In this document: positions 23,754 through 35,872 of the stretch, in pieces | How positions within the stretch are numbered: position 1 is the first letter of the stretch | Layout: each line of letters opens with the position of its first letter | Origin: Selaginella moellendorffii | Taxonomy: Eukaryota > Streptophyta > Lycopodiopsida > Selaginellales > Selaginellaceae | Length of the DNA: 64,000 bases | Direction of reading: 5' to 3' | Assembly (NCBI RefSeq): GCF_000143415.4 | Contig: NW_003314262.1 | Location: 3,725,799 to 3,789,798, forward strand | Position numbers and translations under genes: made by a program | The notes under the pieces: generated by a model | What the model was told of the DNA's origin: nothing | The model's input: only the letters and a program-made list of their open reading frames with translations | Databases searched by the model: none

Positions 23754-26494
23754 TCACATCTGAAGGAGCGCGTTGCTTATCTTGCGTAGCTCTGCCAATG
23801 CCACCATTGCCGAAACGTGGCCCTTGCCACCGATGATGGCCTTGGAGATTTGCTCGCCTTCTCTCACTTTCTGGGACAGCACGCCTTCCAAAACCTGTAG
23901 GAAACAAAGCAACTTAAAACATCGCGAAGAAATGTGAGAGTTTTACCTGGATGTGTTCCATCATCGACTGGCCGAGCGACTGCAACGCCACGGGGCCCTT
24001 TGGTCTCCTCGGAGAGTCCCCTACTTCGTCTCTCTTCATCGAAATCTTCCTGAGAGCAGTAAACGGCGACGAGCTCGTGCTGCTGCCGGGTTCCTCCTCG
24101 GACGAGGAGCCGCTCTTCCTTGGTGGAGTCCTTGGAATGCGCAGCCTTGCGCTGGAGCTTACACCGAGAGGGTCATCAACAATGACAACCTCGTCACCAT
24201 TGGTGTTGCTTACGCCGCCTTCTTTCTCGCTCGATCGGCCAGCTATTTTATCAACGTCGTCCTGTGGCGGCACTGCTTCTGCCAATGGAGCATTTGATGT
24301 GGAAGCAACAGCATCCTTCACAGGAACAACATCCGGTGTCTCACCATCCGATGATCCGGCATTCGAAGCAGGAGCGACTAGACCAACGTTCCTCTGCATG
24401 GCTTCTTCGCCATCCGAAGACTCAGACTTCACAGTCTCCTCGACAGGCCCCTTGGCGTCACTGTGTTCGTTGTCCAGATGTTTACTATGAGCTTGGACCC
24501 TGGAGCCGTTTGAGCTGGGCTTTGGCGGAGTTACCGTCTCGGTTCTTTCTCTAGTATTTTCACTTGGACCATTGGAAGTTGATCCCTTTGGCTGTTCTGT
24601 TGTTCGAGAAGCTGGTCTCAAGTCCTCAATACTAGTCCTTTGAAGGACCGAAGTCTTCCACTTTTCTTCCCAATAACCTTCTGCCAGAAACATCTTCAGC
24701 AGCTCTGGCGAACAGCCTGTTGATCCCTGCCGCAAAATGCCAGACTTGGTACTCTTTTGTGGAGACTTTGTAGTCCTGCCGACCTTTGCAACCGCAGGAA
24801 GGGGAGTCCCAGCTGTTTCCAGTGCTAAGTGCTGCAGACTCTTGGCATTCTCCAAAAATTTCCTGACGTCTTGAATGTGAGGTGAGTTTAAAAGCCTTTC
24901 CAAACATCCGGTGGCGTCGGGAGCAGCGAGTAGAGCAGCACGCGAGTGAAGCAAAAGTGACACCGCAATTGCAGAGATGATTGCACTTCTCGACGAAAGG
25001 CTGCCGTCCGCTGCGGAGTCACCAGGCGGGAGAATAGCCTCATTGGATGCAGCAAAAATGGCATCCCAGACCAGAAGCAAATCCTCCAGGCCAAACTCGC
25101 GTCCAAAAAGTAGCCGAAGCCATCGAAGAGCAAAGTACTGAGGTTGCACGCCAAGTGCCACAAGCTGCGTGTAGAGAGCGATGTCGGCAGCGGCTAAGGT
25201 GCGGTAAAGAGCCGATGATGCATCTGGAACACCTGACGTAACAAAGTAGTCGATCATACGAACCGCGCCGCCCCGACCACCCAGCAACGCATCGAACATG
25301 CAGTAAGCGTCATGTTCCATAAACCTCGCCGCGAACAAGGCCCCGAGCTCTCCCTCTGCTCCATAAGTATCACTACCCTTGACGATGACCTTGAGATCGA
25401 CGTTCAACTCATCATGCTCGAAGATCCCCTGACTGTCCTGATAACCATTCACCCCCTGTGAGTCTTCAGCCTCAGAAAGATCGAAAGGTGATTTCATTCT
25501 TGACGACTTGTATTCTCCGTCTTCATCAAACCTGTCGTCGAACAGGTCCTCGTACCGCTTCTTGATTTGTGATAGCTGCATGACATCGACGTGAAGTACG
25601 TAAAGAAGTGGAGCCAGCAGTTCGTGCATTCCTAGAAAAACACAATAAGAAAACAATGGAGAGGAAAGGAAATGCATTACCTTGCCGGTAGCTCAACTGC
25701 GGATGGATCAAAGCCCATACTAAAAGAATTCTCCGGAACATAGCCTGGCAGCCAGAGCCTTGAAAAAAGCTACCATGCTCCGGGTATAACCGAGAAAGAT
25801 CCTTGTCGATCACACGCTCGATCTCAGCGTTTCTGAAATACTTGCCCCACACACTGTCTGCCAAGACAAAGACACTGGCTCAGTAAGAACAAAAGAAAAT
25901 AACCACACATAAGACAAGAACGTATGACACACACAGATAAAGCTAGCTAGTTGGGAGGGACCGCCTTCTTCTCTAGAGCTAAATTCCTCAGCAAGAACAA
26001 CAAGAAAAAAAAAAATCTTACAGTTCCACAAATCTTGCCAATCCATTGACTCATGCACTTCTCCAGCTCTCACCAGGATCTAAAGAAAGTGGATTATCCA
26101 TGCTGACGTCGGGTGGCTTCTGGCCCTCCTCCATGAGATGCGGATCGACCAACAATCGCCTTCGTAGATCTGCGTACCTGCGAAAGCAAGGTCGAGAGGG
26201 ATGAAAAACCACACTGACAAAAGCCCCCTACCTATATTTTAAGCTAGACAATGAAAAAGAGCGCAGTACAAGGAAAGAACTCATCACTCACCTCCGGCGT
26301 CCATCGGCGGCAGCCCTACGCAAGGAATCCACGGAATCGCAGCGGCAGGGAAGAACACCGAGTTGCATTCTCCACAGCAATCCTCGCAGCCTCCACTTGC
26401 TCCTCTCATCCTGCCTCTCGCTCCGGGGGCTGGTGCTCTCCTCTTGATTCTCCACCGCGGCGGCAGCCTCGTTGTAAGGGAGGCGCTGCGGCAT
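23754..26494 (-). CDS. TBC-domain Rab GTPase-activating protein (TBC1D5-like plant group)
   Basis: Five exons (26292-26494, 26074-26177, 25681-25857, 23947-25631, 23754-23894) give 769 aa. The TBC domain has the arginine-finger motif IDKDLSRLYPEHG (Arg125) and the glutamine-finger motif YRQG (159-162), then MHELLAPLLYV. Both catalytic fingers are intact, so it should accelerate GTP hydrolysis on a Rab. The domain ends with LYTQLVALGVQPQYFALRW and LLFGREF. The C-terminal half is Ser/Glu-rich and low complexity, closing with a short conserved helix (SLGQSMMEHIQ to ELRKISNALLQM). The start is the first Met in frame (MPQRLPYN); an upstream stop at about 26669-26671 bounds the frame. Pieces of this gene recur as dead fragments in the tandem repeat block at 35.9, 41.0 and 46.0 kb. 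Confidence 0.92.
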
Positions 26495-26808
26495 CGCTCG
26501 CTCGCCACACTCAAATCCGTGGCGTACCTGGACCGAAATCTCGTCACACAATCTAGAATCCACAAACGCGATCGCGGCGCACCTTCCATCCAGAGGGAGC
26601 GCACAAGCCAAGAGCGTGCGTGCCGCCACACAATTCTCCTGGCGCTTCCCCGGCAGCTTCTGCCGCCCCTAGGGTTCCTCTGTCCCACAAAGTTAATTCT
26701 TGAAGGGCCGTGTCCTTAGCGGAGCGTTTACATTGCCGTACACGTCAATGTCCTAGTCATACCAGTCAGCAGCCACGTAATTAAGCTTACCTAGTAGGAT
26801 AATGGCTT

Positions 26809-26845
<37 letters not shown>

Positions 26846-27193
26846 ATAAAAGAGGTTTTTAATTTTATCAAAATGAATTAATAAAATTTACTGTGTTGTA
26901 ATAACTATTGCTAAAAGAAAAGTTGATATGAAGTCAAATAAATCAAAATCTAATCTTCACATTCTTAAGCTCACAATGCCGGGGCAATCAATTTCTGTGG
27001 CCCATAGTCAACGCTGTCAAACGGTGAGGACATGCCGTTCAACGCTCCCATCCACGGTCGTGTCCGATTCAGGGTTGAGGTGGAGCATCGTCGAGCTTGG
27101 TGATCTGCAACTTAATCCAGACTCGTTTTTGTCAAGAAGATCGAAGATTTCCCCTTGTTCTCCAGGTAAGCCAGATTTTTTCTCTTTCTATTC
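26495..27193. other. Upstream flank of the TBC gene; repeat-bearing
   Basis: No gene is seen. The part near 26742 (CAATGTCCTAGTCATA) and the part from about 27140 (GATTTCCCCTTGTTCTCCAG) recur in the tandem units at about 36264 and 36428, showing that this flank took part in the duplication. Confidence 0.6.
26811..26846. repeat. (ATT)n microsatellite
   Basis: About twelve consecutive ATT units in the TBC upstream flank. Confidence 0.95.
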
Positions 27194-27201
27194 GTTCTCA
27201 T
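27194..27201. repeat. Left target-site duplication of the hAT element
   Basis: GTTCTCAT, identical to the copy at 29815-29822. Confidence 0.88.
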
Positions 27202-27333
27202 CATACTTGCATTCTAACCGGTACGATTAATAAAAAATGCCGTTTAAAACGCGCGTATAATACGGCATATAATATGGCGTTTAAACACCAAGAATATTTT
27301 TAAAAAATCCTAAAGAATATGCTTTCTTTTACT

Positions 27334-27409
27334 TAGGATTAGGGTTCCTGTATCGCAGGATCCAGAAGCGATAGGATTAGGGTTCCTGTATCGCAGGATC
27401 CAGAAGCGA
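27334..27409. repeat. Two tandem 38-bp repeats in the hAT 5' region
   Basis: The unit beginning TAGGATTAGGGTTCCTGTAT occurs twice back to back (27334-27371 and 27372-27409) without a mismatch. Subterminal repeats are common transposase-binding sites in hAT elements; that role here is a guess. Confidence 0.85.
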
Positions 27410-27429
27410 AGCGCTGAGGTAAGTCTGGG

Positions 27430-29645
27430 ATGGGGGCAGGAAGGCAGCCATGCTGGAGTTGGGCTCATGTTCTGAAACTGAGGCCAATATCCGAGACAAG
27501 CCATGGCGTGAGTCCATGGAAGTGTAAGTATTGCTTGAATACTTACACCGGCGCAGCTGAACGAGTTCGCGCTCACCTTGGGGGTGTGAAAGGAAGGAAT
27601 GTAGAGATTTGTACAGGATAGGTGCCACTGGAAGTGGTGAACAAGGCTCGGGCATCTTTTAATCGTGTGGAGCTCACGAAGAGCTCCATGATTGCAGCAA
27701 GTCCCCAAGCGAGACTTGCCTTAGCTCACGAGATTGAGGTCGGTGAGGTGAGCGGCGGTGCCAGCTGCGGGGCAAGTGGTGGGGCTACTGGAGGGCTGGG
27801 CGAGGCAAGCAGCGGCAGCGTTCCACTTTCTGGGAGCAGCAGTCTTAAACGAAGTGCTGCACCAGCGCTGGATGGTGACATTCAAAAGATGATGAAGTCT
27901 GCAAAGGTTCAATGTTTGGATGATGCCGTGGCCAAGTTCTTCTATGTTGAAAATATCCCTTTCAACACCATTCGGAGGCCAAATCTGAGGAAGTTGCTTC
28001 AAGCTGCTATCGACTTTGGCCTTGGAGCTCTTGCACAGATGATGGGATATGAGAAGCTGCGAAGTACACAGCTGAAGAAGGTTTATGATAGTGTCAATGC
28101 TCGACTTGAACCAATCCGTGAGGGGTGGAGAAGATATGGAGTTATCATCGTCACCGATGGCTAGTCTGACAACCGTAGCCGATCCGTGATCAACTTCATG
28201 GCCTCCAACGTCCAGGGTTCGGTTTTCTTGAAGTCTGTAGATTCCGAGGGCAGGACAAAGACGGGAGAGTGGATTTGGGTCGAGCTGAAAAAAGTGATTC
28301 AAGAAGTTGGCGAAGAAAACGTTGTTCAGGTGATCACTGACAATGCATCAAATTGTGTGCAAATGGGAGAACTCATGACAACTGAGTATCCTCACATTCT
28401 CCACAGCCGGTGTGTGTGCCACGTCTTGGACCTTCTCTTCGAAGACATCGGGAGCTTGTCATGGGTAAAACCATTGGTGAAAGGCTGCAACGAGGTGGTA
28501 ACTTTTATCACCAAAAAACCTCGTGTTCTGGCTTTGTTTCGGAAGCTGAGCAATCGGGATCTCATCAAGCCGGTAAGCACAAGGTTCGCTTACATGTTTC
28601 TAGTGATGTCTCAGCTCCTGAATCTGACGACCTTGGAGGCATTGAAGGAGATGGTTGTGAGCTCCGGAGTGGCGGCGATTGGACGTCACAAAGACCGCCA
28701 AAGCCCAGCGCATTCGAACTCGGATCTTAGAAGAGACTCCGAACTCTTTCTGGACTAGGTGCCAGCACTTGTTGGTGCTGCTTGGACCGCTCCTCAAGGT
28801 CTTGAAGCTTGCGGACTGGGAAGGGGCAACTTTGGGTCTCATTTTCGAGGCTATGGACCGGATGAATGAGAAGCTTTCAGAGGCTGTTGAGACTGGGATT
28901 TTAGTCGAGGAAGAGGTCGAGGAGATCAACAGGTTCATGATGGAGGATCATGGTGAGGGAGGTCGGAAAGCAGCTTGTTGGTTCCAGATGCATTCGATCT
29001 TGCATGGAGCTGCTTTTGATTTGAACCCAGCTTTTCTTCATCTCCCTCTCGACCAGGAGGCTCAGGAAGATTTTGTGGAGTACCTAGAGTTGTATTGCAA
29101 AGGAGATCGAGGACTTCAACACAAGCTGCTGCACGAGTTTCAAAGTTTCCATCAACAACTTGGCCGTTTGTTCTCTTCGGAGGCAACAAAGCAGGTGCAT
29201 ATAAATTGTTTGTTTATCAACTTTTTAGACTGATTCTTTTGTATAGATGGAGAACCGAAAACACCTGGTGAGTTGGTGGAGCAACTTTGGTTCAGGCACA
29301 CCAGAACTTCAAAGGCTTGCTTTACGGATCTTAAGTCAGCCAGTTTGTGCTTCACCATGCGAGCGAAACTGGAGTTCATGGAGCATGATCCAGACGAAGA
29401 GGAGGTCTCGACTACTCTTCAAAAACTTGGAGAAGCTGGTTTTTGTGCACACAAATATGTGTGTCATACAGAAGATCAAGTCCAGGAGTTTGAGGCTTAT
29501 CGAGCATGATCTTGATAACCTTGAGCTTGAACCTCAGTGGCAAAGGATCCTTGCACTTCAGGAGGTTGTTGAAGAACCTCTTCAACAACCTGATGACGAT
29601 GGCGCTAGTGGTGATGATGTTCTAGATTCGGAGGATGAAGATTAG
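27430..29645 (+). pseudogene. hAT transposase, non-functional
   Basis: The order is a BED-type zinc finger (WKCKYCLNTYTG...RVRAHLGG), a DUF659-type RNase-H-like region (VIIVTDG, then SDNRSRSVINF, later ITDNASNCVQMG and SRCVCHVLDLL), and the hAT C-terminal dimerisation domain (LVSWWSNFG...LALRILSQPVCASPCERNWSSW). A 54-bp GT-AG intron sits at about 29194-29247. Disabling changes seen are a TAG after the BED region (27619-27621), a TAG where this family has Trp in TDGW (28162-28164), and a frameshift near 28665 between the MVVSS and WRRLDVTKTAKAQ blocks. Family assignment is firm; the protein cannot be made as it stands. Confidence 0.88.
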
Positions 29646-29814
29646 ATTAAAACTATATTATATTATGTTAAACTTTTTTTAGTAACAGTTAATTATTTTT
29701 TAATTATATTAAAACTGAAAACCATTATACCCGTTCAAAAAAAAGCTAAACAGGTATTAAACATTCAATACCCGTTCGAATCCAGTTGGGTTCGAATGTT
29801 CGGATGCAAGTATG

Positions 29815-29822
29815 GTTCTCAT
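29815..29822. repeat. Right target-site duplication of the hAT element
   Basis: GTTCTCAT, identical to the copy at 27194-27201. Confidence 0.88.
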
Positions 29823-31239
29823 TGAGTTTTTCAGCTATTGATTCTCACCATCAGCAATCTCTTTGCTGGAAGGTCTTTCTCCTCAGAATCTAAATCTGAA
29901 TGGAAAAGCTTCGTGTTTTGAAAATAGAGCTACAAAACGATAGCAATGCATCAGCCGTCAAATAGCATTCTCTAAATTCCTGTACTCCAGATTCTCCCTC
30001 GATCCTTCACTATAAGAAACCTTCACCATCGCTTCTTTGCGCAATTCAGCTCCAGTGATTCATGCAAATGCGGCGTCTTACAAAGACTATTCTGTGAAGT
30101 TAGAGAAGCCCTCCAGGGACTTCCATTCAAAGCGCCGTGATTCCCGGCAGGAAAGCGTTCTCTCGCTGTGGCAGTTCCAGAATGGTCAGTCGTGATCTAT
30201 ATGCCTCCACCAAGCGCAAGCCCCCAGCGATCGCCCAGCTCCAAACTCGTTTAAAGGTTTGCTAAATCTCTCTGAATTCTTTCCTTGCTTTATACTGCTG
30301 GTGCGAGGCATTGTGCACTGCGATAGCACTAGAGCATACCAGTGGTAGAAAGACGGCACCAGTGTCAAAGTCATAGCCATGGGCATCTCGTCGCTATATA
30401 CCTTGACGTAAGCATGCAGGAGGTGAGCCACGGTGACGGTGTCGTCATGGTGTGGAACGATTCGGTCCTCGGACACACCTTGTAGGTTCGTGCTCTGCAT
30501 CGCCGGGCAGCCTCTCAACTAGCACGGCCCCTTCGTCATGAACACGCGGGAGGATATAATAATAGAGGGGATCCGGGACTACAAAGGCTTTAGGATTGGA
30601 TTTAGAAGGCTGCTCAGTGCTCTTGCGTGTGATTGTTTTATAAACTTAAGTTTGAAACTAAAAGATTTGGTGCTTGTCGCAAGAGATTTCAATCGCTCAA
30701 GTAGGCGTGCAAGGATCTCGCAGTGAGGATGGACGCGCTGAAAGTGGTATCTTTAAATTCATCCATACTAGTTTCTTTTTTTCCTCTTTAGAATTGTTCT
30801 GTTCATTGCTAAATGTTTGATAAACCGACCCTTGCGGAAAAAAAATTCTGGCTGGGCATCAGGGCGAGAATGCTCTCAGAACCTTTCTTCGTCACGGAAG
30901 CAGCAAGCCACATTGTTGTGGCTTTATATTTCCTGCCAGCCTCGTCTAGAAATTAAGGTGACGGACTGCAGCTCTGAGGGGCTAATAAGACCTTCTTTCA
31001 CTTCGTTGCGTCTTTCTTTGCTCCAGATCAATCTCCTCCTGCACACACCAAACAATCACCACAAGAACTTCGAAGTATCAAAGACAGCGGATTGCCAGAA
31101 ACCAGACATCAAACAATTTTTACTAAAACCGTTCAGCCTGACAAGCCAGAAAATTTTAAACCATGGGTGATCTTGTTGGGATACCTTTCCTGGCCCGCTT
31201 TCTAAATCCTTGAAGAGCAGGAGCTTTAGGCTTCTCAGG
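29823..31239. repeat. Rearranged flank containing an inverted copy of repeat-block sequence
   Basis: 29823-29975 continues the sequence interrupted by the hAT element and matches 36482-36630. From about 29960 to 30340 the sequence is the reverse complement of 33560-34090 (for example GGCATTGTGCACTGCGATAG and GCAGTTCCAGAATGGTCAGT). The rest to 31239 has no recognised gene; a minus-strand open frame at 30186-30518 shows no family. Confidence 0.7.
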
Positions 31240-32323
31240 CTGGACAAGGCACTAACGCACATACTTCTTCGTTCATCCTCCTCGCCTCAGTGGCTTTCGT
31301 TTCCTGTTGCACTGAGCCTTCGCCTTGGGAGGCCGAAGGACCACTTGGGCTTGATGATCGTTGAGCTCACGACAGTCTCTATCATTCGGTTGTATTCGTG
31401 CAATTCGGGCCACCTTGCGAGGCTGAGCAAACGGTGACGAAATGTTCTCGTCCTGAGCCTGATCGACTTGGGGCTGCTGCAGATGCTCAAGCTCTCCTTG
31501 GCACTGGAGTTTACAGTAAAGCGAGCTTTGTGCAGGACCCTCCTGCAGTGGCGGCAGACTACTGAGTCTGGTTGCACGGAGATACAAGATCGGGTTTCTG
31601 TTGATTCTAAATGTTTCCAACCCCAATGTATCGATGACCCGTTTCGCGTCGCATACCTTGATGGCCTGCGACTAAGATCTGCAAAGTGTTCATGTGGTTG
31701 CTTCCATGATCGTCTCTGCATTCTTGGCTGAGTGGCACCTTGCACTCGATGCAGAACAGGTTCTTCCTGGGTGTGGAACTGGAGTGGCGTTTGAGGATAA
31801 TTTAGGTAACCTGGGGCACGACTTCTTGGGCAGCCATGAATTTGCCGAGCATCGGCTATGGCAGCGCAGGAGTCCCCAGACTAGATGCTCACGAGGCGCC
31901 TCCCAATCAAGGACATCCTGGCGGCGGTCCACCCTGGAGGAGAGATTGATCCAAAGCTGGAGACCACGCTGTACACCAGTGCTATCGCAGTGCACAATGC
32001 CAGCAGCCATCCAATAGAAGAAACTATCATGATAAAGCAAGAAAGAAAATCAGAGAGATTTAGTAAACCCTTAAGTCAACCAGCTTGAATAGCTTGAGTT
32101 TGGAGCTGGGCGGGCTTGCGCTTGATGGAGGCATAGATCGCGACTGACCATTCTAGAACTGCCTTGGAGGCCGACCGGGCTTGCGCTTGGGAGGCATCAT
32201 TTCGCTGGCCCCTTGCGAGGTCGACCGTGCTGCGCTTGGGAGGCGTGGCCAATAAGAACGCTTATTGGAGAACGCCTCCAATAAGCAGCGAGAGAACGCT
32301 TTCCTGGCGGGAATAATCTTGCT
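31240..32323. repeat. First, partial copy of the tandem-unit 5' block
   Basis: 31379-32090 is highly similar to 32968-33670, 38100-38820 and 43191-43910. Open frames on both strands (for example a minus-strand frame at 31273-31745) recur in the copies with interruptions; no protein family was recognised. The final part overlaps a PPR-like 5' end seen again at 34160 and 39230. A short perfect inverted repeat (GCTTATTGGAG and its complement) lies at 32258-32284. Confidence 0.7.
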
Positions 32324-34129
32324 GGAAAAATAACCCTAAACCCTGAGAAGCAATTAAGAAAATTAAGATACCTCCAAAGCTAATCCACTACTAGTTATGT
32401 GGACCAATATACCAAGCAAGAGAAATCAAAAACCCTAGCAAGGCAAAGAATGAGCGGGGATGATGCATATGGTGGCATGGAATGAGCGTGGGTGATGTAT
32501 GGCATCACCATGAGGGGCATTGATTAAAAAGAATATTCTACTTGGGACATTTAGTTCACACTTTGACCATTCACAAGATCGTCATATATCTTGCTTAGAT
32601 ATACCTTCCCTTTTGGGAGGTATACCTTTCCCCTAATACTTGCAATCACATATTGCTTGCCATACCAAATGACTAATATATTTTTATTACACAAATTTTT
32701 TTCAAATAAACTTTGTAGAACTTTAAAAGTTTATATAGAATAATTACATTAAATCAATTTTCATGTTTATTGCCGCTACCTATAATATAAATTTCTAAGC
32801 ATAGATCATATTCAATTTTGACAAAATTTTTTATGAATATCACCATCCACCACTATATAATAATACTAGAAATCTAAGAAATATTGTAACATTTAAGCTA
32901 AACATAGGTTACAATTAAGTAAATGCATTTGGCTAACTCCCGCTGATGCATTAAAATCTTAAAATCTTCTCTATCATTCGGTTGCATTCGTGCAATTCGG
33001 GCCACCTTGCGAGGCTGAGCAAACGGTGACGAAATGTTCTCGTCCTGAACCTGATCGACTTGGGGCTGCTGCAGATGCTCAAGCTCTCCTTGGCACTGGA
33101 GTTTACAGTAAAGCGAGCTTTGTGCAGGACCCTCCTGCAGTGGCGGCAGAGATACAAGATCGGGTTTCTGTTGATTCTAAATGTTTCCAACCCCTATGTA
33201 TCGATGACCCGTTTCGCATCGCACACCTTGATTGCCAAAAGGCGGCCTGCGACTAAGATCTGCAAAGTGTTCATGTGGTTGAAAGTTCCATGATCGTCTC
33301 TGCATTCTTGGCTGAGTGGCACCTTGCACTCGATGCAGAACAGGTTCTTCCTGGGTGTGGAACTGGAGTGGCGTTGAAGGATAATTTATGTAACCTGGGG
33401 CACGAGCTCTTGGGCAGCCATGAATTTGCCGAGCATCGGCTATGGCAGCGCAGGAGTCCCCAGACTAGATGCTCACGAGGCGCCTCCCAATCAAGGACAT
33501 CCTGGCGGCGCTCCATCCTGGAGGAGAGATTGATCCAAAGCTGGAGACCACGCTGTACACCAGTGCTATCGCAGTGCACAATGCCTCGCGCCAGCAGTCA
33601 TCCAATAGAAGAAACTATCGTGATAAAGCAAGAAAAGAAAATCAGAGAGATTTAGTAAACCTTTAAGTCAACCAGCTTAAATAGTGCCTGTCGACGAGTT
33701 TGGAGCTGGGCAGGCTTGCGCTTGATGGAGGCATAGATCGCGACTGACCATTCTGGAACTGCCTTGGAGGCCGACCGGGCTTGCGCTTGGGAGGGCATCA
33801 TTTCTGGAGCTGGCCCCTTGCGACGTCGACCGTGCTGCGCTTTGGAGGCGTGGCCTCGAGAGAAACCATCTGTGGCATCGTCGCTGCGAGAGATTTCTTG
33901 AGCAGCGGGAGACCGCTTTCCTGGCGGGAATCACGGCGCTTTCAAATACAAACGTGGAGGAATTTGACAAGAAATGCTTCTGACCGAAGCGGGCTTATGC
34001 ATGACTCACCGGAGCGATGGCGGGCAAAGAAGCGAGTGTGAGGGTTTCTTAGATTGAAGGATCGATAGAGAATCTGGAGTACGTGAATTTAGAGAATGCG
34101 CGCGCCAAGTCATTTGGTTTTCTTTTGGT

Positions 34130-34653
34130 CTATACCCCAGAATCGTCAACCCAGATGCCCACCAGGCGCCTCCCAATCAAGGTCATCCTGGCGGCGCTCC
34201 AGCGGCCCCCGGGCCTCGTCCGCGACGCTTTGAATTAAAGCTAAACAGGTATTAAACATTCGATACCCGTTCAAATCCGGTTGTGTTCAGATGCAAGTAT
34301 GCTCCACACCACGCTGCTCAACATGTGCGTGGCCAGGTTAAGGCCCAGAAGCTCTTCGACCAGACGCTCGAGCCCAACAACATCACCTTCTCGACCTACG
34401 GCCACTTTGGAATGGAGCATCGAACAGGACGGCTACAAGCCCGACAGTGTCACCTTCACGCACGTCCTCTACACTTGCAGCCATGGCGGCTTCGTGGACC
34501 TTACAGCGACGCTGGGAAGTGGGACATGGCCGCCAAGGTCCACAAGTTGACATCACCGTGACCAGGGAATAAAGAAGCCCGGCAGCAGGAGCTGGATCGA
34601 GATCAATGGCAAGATGAACGAGCTAATTGTAAGCTATTCCTGGCACCTGTAAC
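34130..34653 (+). pseudogene. PPR gene fragment in unit 1, broken
   Basis: Pieces of a PLS-type PPR protein are readable in shifting frames: VLHTTLLNM, AQKLFDQTLEPNNITFS, QDGYKPDSVTFTHVLY, CSHGGFVD, and E-domain-like KPGSSWIEINGKMNELI. Frameshifts separate them. The middle is replaced by a piece of hAT transposon end (34236-34301). Confidence 0.75.
34236..34301 (+). mobile_element. 66-bp fragment of the hAT right end
   Basis: Nearly identical to 29749-29814, including the terminal GATGCAAGTATG. No left end, interior or target duplication is seen. It replaces about 90 bp of PPR-like sequence present in units 2 and 3. Confidence 0.8.
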
Positions 34654-34843
34654 TAGATCTACCAGAGAAGTGATGAAACAATACGTCTACATACCTGATA
34701 CAAAGAATAAGGCTGCATGACGCCGAAGAGGATGAGAAGCAAGACATTCTCTACTTCCATAGCTAGAAGCTGGCTATGGGGCAAACTCCTCCAAAGGCGA
34801 CCATCAGATTGATTGTTATTATTTATGTGAGTAATTCTGTTAC

Positions 34844-35683
34844 TTAGCACTGATTATCATTTTTAATATAGTCCACCTCTCCAGAGAAGTAGCTGGCTAT
34901 GGTGTCCCACGGATTTGGAAGACTATCATTGGTCACATAAACCCAGCCCACATTCTGCTGGTACGCACGATCAATAACATCTCCATAGTCAAAGCTTGAC
35001 ACATTCACATCCGTGACATTGTAGAACAGGGCATAAAAGTTATACCTCGAATACTTGCTCGTCCAGGAACTCTGAGTCATAGACAGCCCACCAACACCGC
35101 TCTCAAAAATACAAATCACATCGGCTACCCGAGAACCATTATAGAAGAGGTATGTCTCCAGGGTTGGAGCTCCGGGATTATTAACCACTAGAGAGCTCGA
35201 ATTCTTGGACTTCACGTAGTTGTAGAGGCTTTGATAGTAAGGCTGCTTCCCGTCTGTGTTGGCAACTTCGTCGAAGAAAATTCCATTGATAGTTGGATAG
35301 AAGCGGTACCACGTATCGACGTCGTCTTGGACCAAATTGGAAGCTCTGTTGCTGTAATTAGTCGAGACATAGCCGATAACCAGGCCTGTTTGGCGCTGGA
35401 GGGCCGTAATAACATTCTGGTAGCTTGATTGAGCTGCAGAGCCTGGACCATTGGACGGATTTGCGATTGCTACGATCCGGTTTGGTAGCGTGGTGGCAGC
35501 AGAATTGAGAGAAGACCATGCCTGGGAATTTGAAGTAGGATCGAAGTAGGCTGGTACCATGATCCTCATTTTTTCACATCTTTGGGACCACACTAACTGG
35601 CATGCAAGGCTGAGCACCTGGAAGAACAAGAGAGCAAGAGAAAGCATTTTCCTATTCATGATCTTCAGGTTTTTCCTGAACAA
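34844..35683 (-). CDS. Spherulin-4 / GH135-like secreted glycosidase, copy 1
   Basis: Intronless, 279 aa. A signal peptide spans about residues 9-33. The mature part begins with MRIMVPAYFDP, followed by the conserved IVAIANPSNGPG, then VIGYVSTNYSNR, and the acidic motif GIFFDE (Asp138, Glu139), and NNPG and CIFESG (Glu194). In characterised fungal members (Sph3, family GH135), a neighbouring Asp-Glu pair and a further Glu are needed for cleaving galactosamine-containing polysaccharide. Several N-glycosylation sequons are present (Asn109, Asn161, Asn182 and three near the C-terminus). The family is known to me mainly from fungi, slime moulds and bacteria, and the lack of introns contrasts with neighbours. 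The substrate here is inference. It differs from copy 2 by one residue (Thr50 versus Ser50). Confidence 0.85.
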   Translation of the reverse strand: MFRKNLKIMNRKMLSLALLFFQVLSLACQLVWSQRCEKMRIMVPAYFDPTSNSQAWSSLNSAATTLPNRIVAIANPSNGPGSAAQSSYQNVITALQRQTGLVIGYVSTNYSNRASNLVQDDVDTWYRFYPTINGIFFDEVANTDGKQPYYQSLYNYVKSKNSSSLVVNNPGAPTLETYLFYNGSRVADVICIFESGVGGLSMTQSSWTSKYSRYNFYALFYNVTDVNVSSFDYGDVIDRAYQQNVGWVYVTNDSLPNPWDTIASYFSGEVDYIKNDNQC

Positions 35684-35872
35684 TGAGCTTCAAGATCAGG
35701 GTAAGATGGCTTAAGAACTCGATACTGAGTAGTTTCAAGCAGGACAGCTGTCATTGAACTTATGGCTCAAGTTAAGTAAGATCAACGGCAACTTCTTAAG
35801 TCAAAGCTCGTTACGTAAGCAAGACCAAACTTCGCAGCGAACATGATAGCTCGACGTACCAGCAGTTCATGC

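Larger units (their letters stand above)
27202..29814 (+). mobile_element. hAT-family DNA transposon, 2.6 kb, complete ends
   Basis: The left end reads CATACTTGCATTC and the right end, reverse-complemented, reads CATACTTGCATCC: matching terminal inverted repeats. Both ends are flanked by the same 8-bp sequence GTTCTCAT (27194-27201 and 29815-29822), the target duplication length typical of hAT elements. Paralogous uninterrupted versions of the insertion site exist at 36477-36484 and 41568-41575 (GTTCTTAT). The interior encodes a decayed hAT transposase. The element therefore inserted after, or only in one copy of, the flanking duplication. Confidence 0.9.

Noticed and set aside
26811-26846. 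ATT run considered as part of a transposon end or regulatory element
   Set aside because: It is a plain microsatellite without terminal repeats or target duplication.
29771-29795. GTTCGAATCC, resembling a tRNA T-arm
   Set aside because: No acceptor stem, D-arm or anticodon arm fits around it; it belongs to the hAT right end and recurs, altered, in the fragment at 34270.
31273-31745. Minus-strand open frames of 117 and 152 codons in the repeat block
   Set aside because: They are broken in the other three copies of the same block and match no family I recognise; kept only as part of the repeat.
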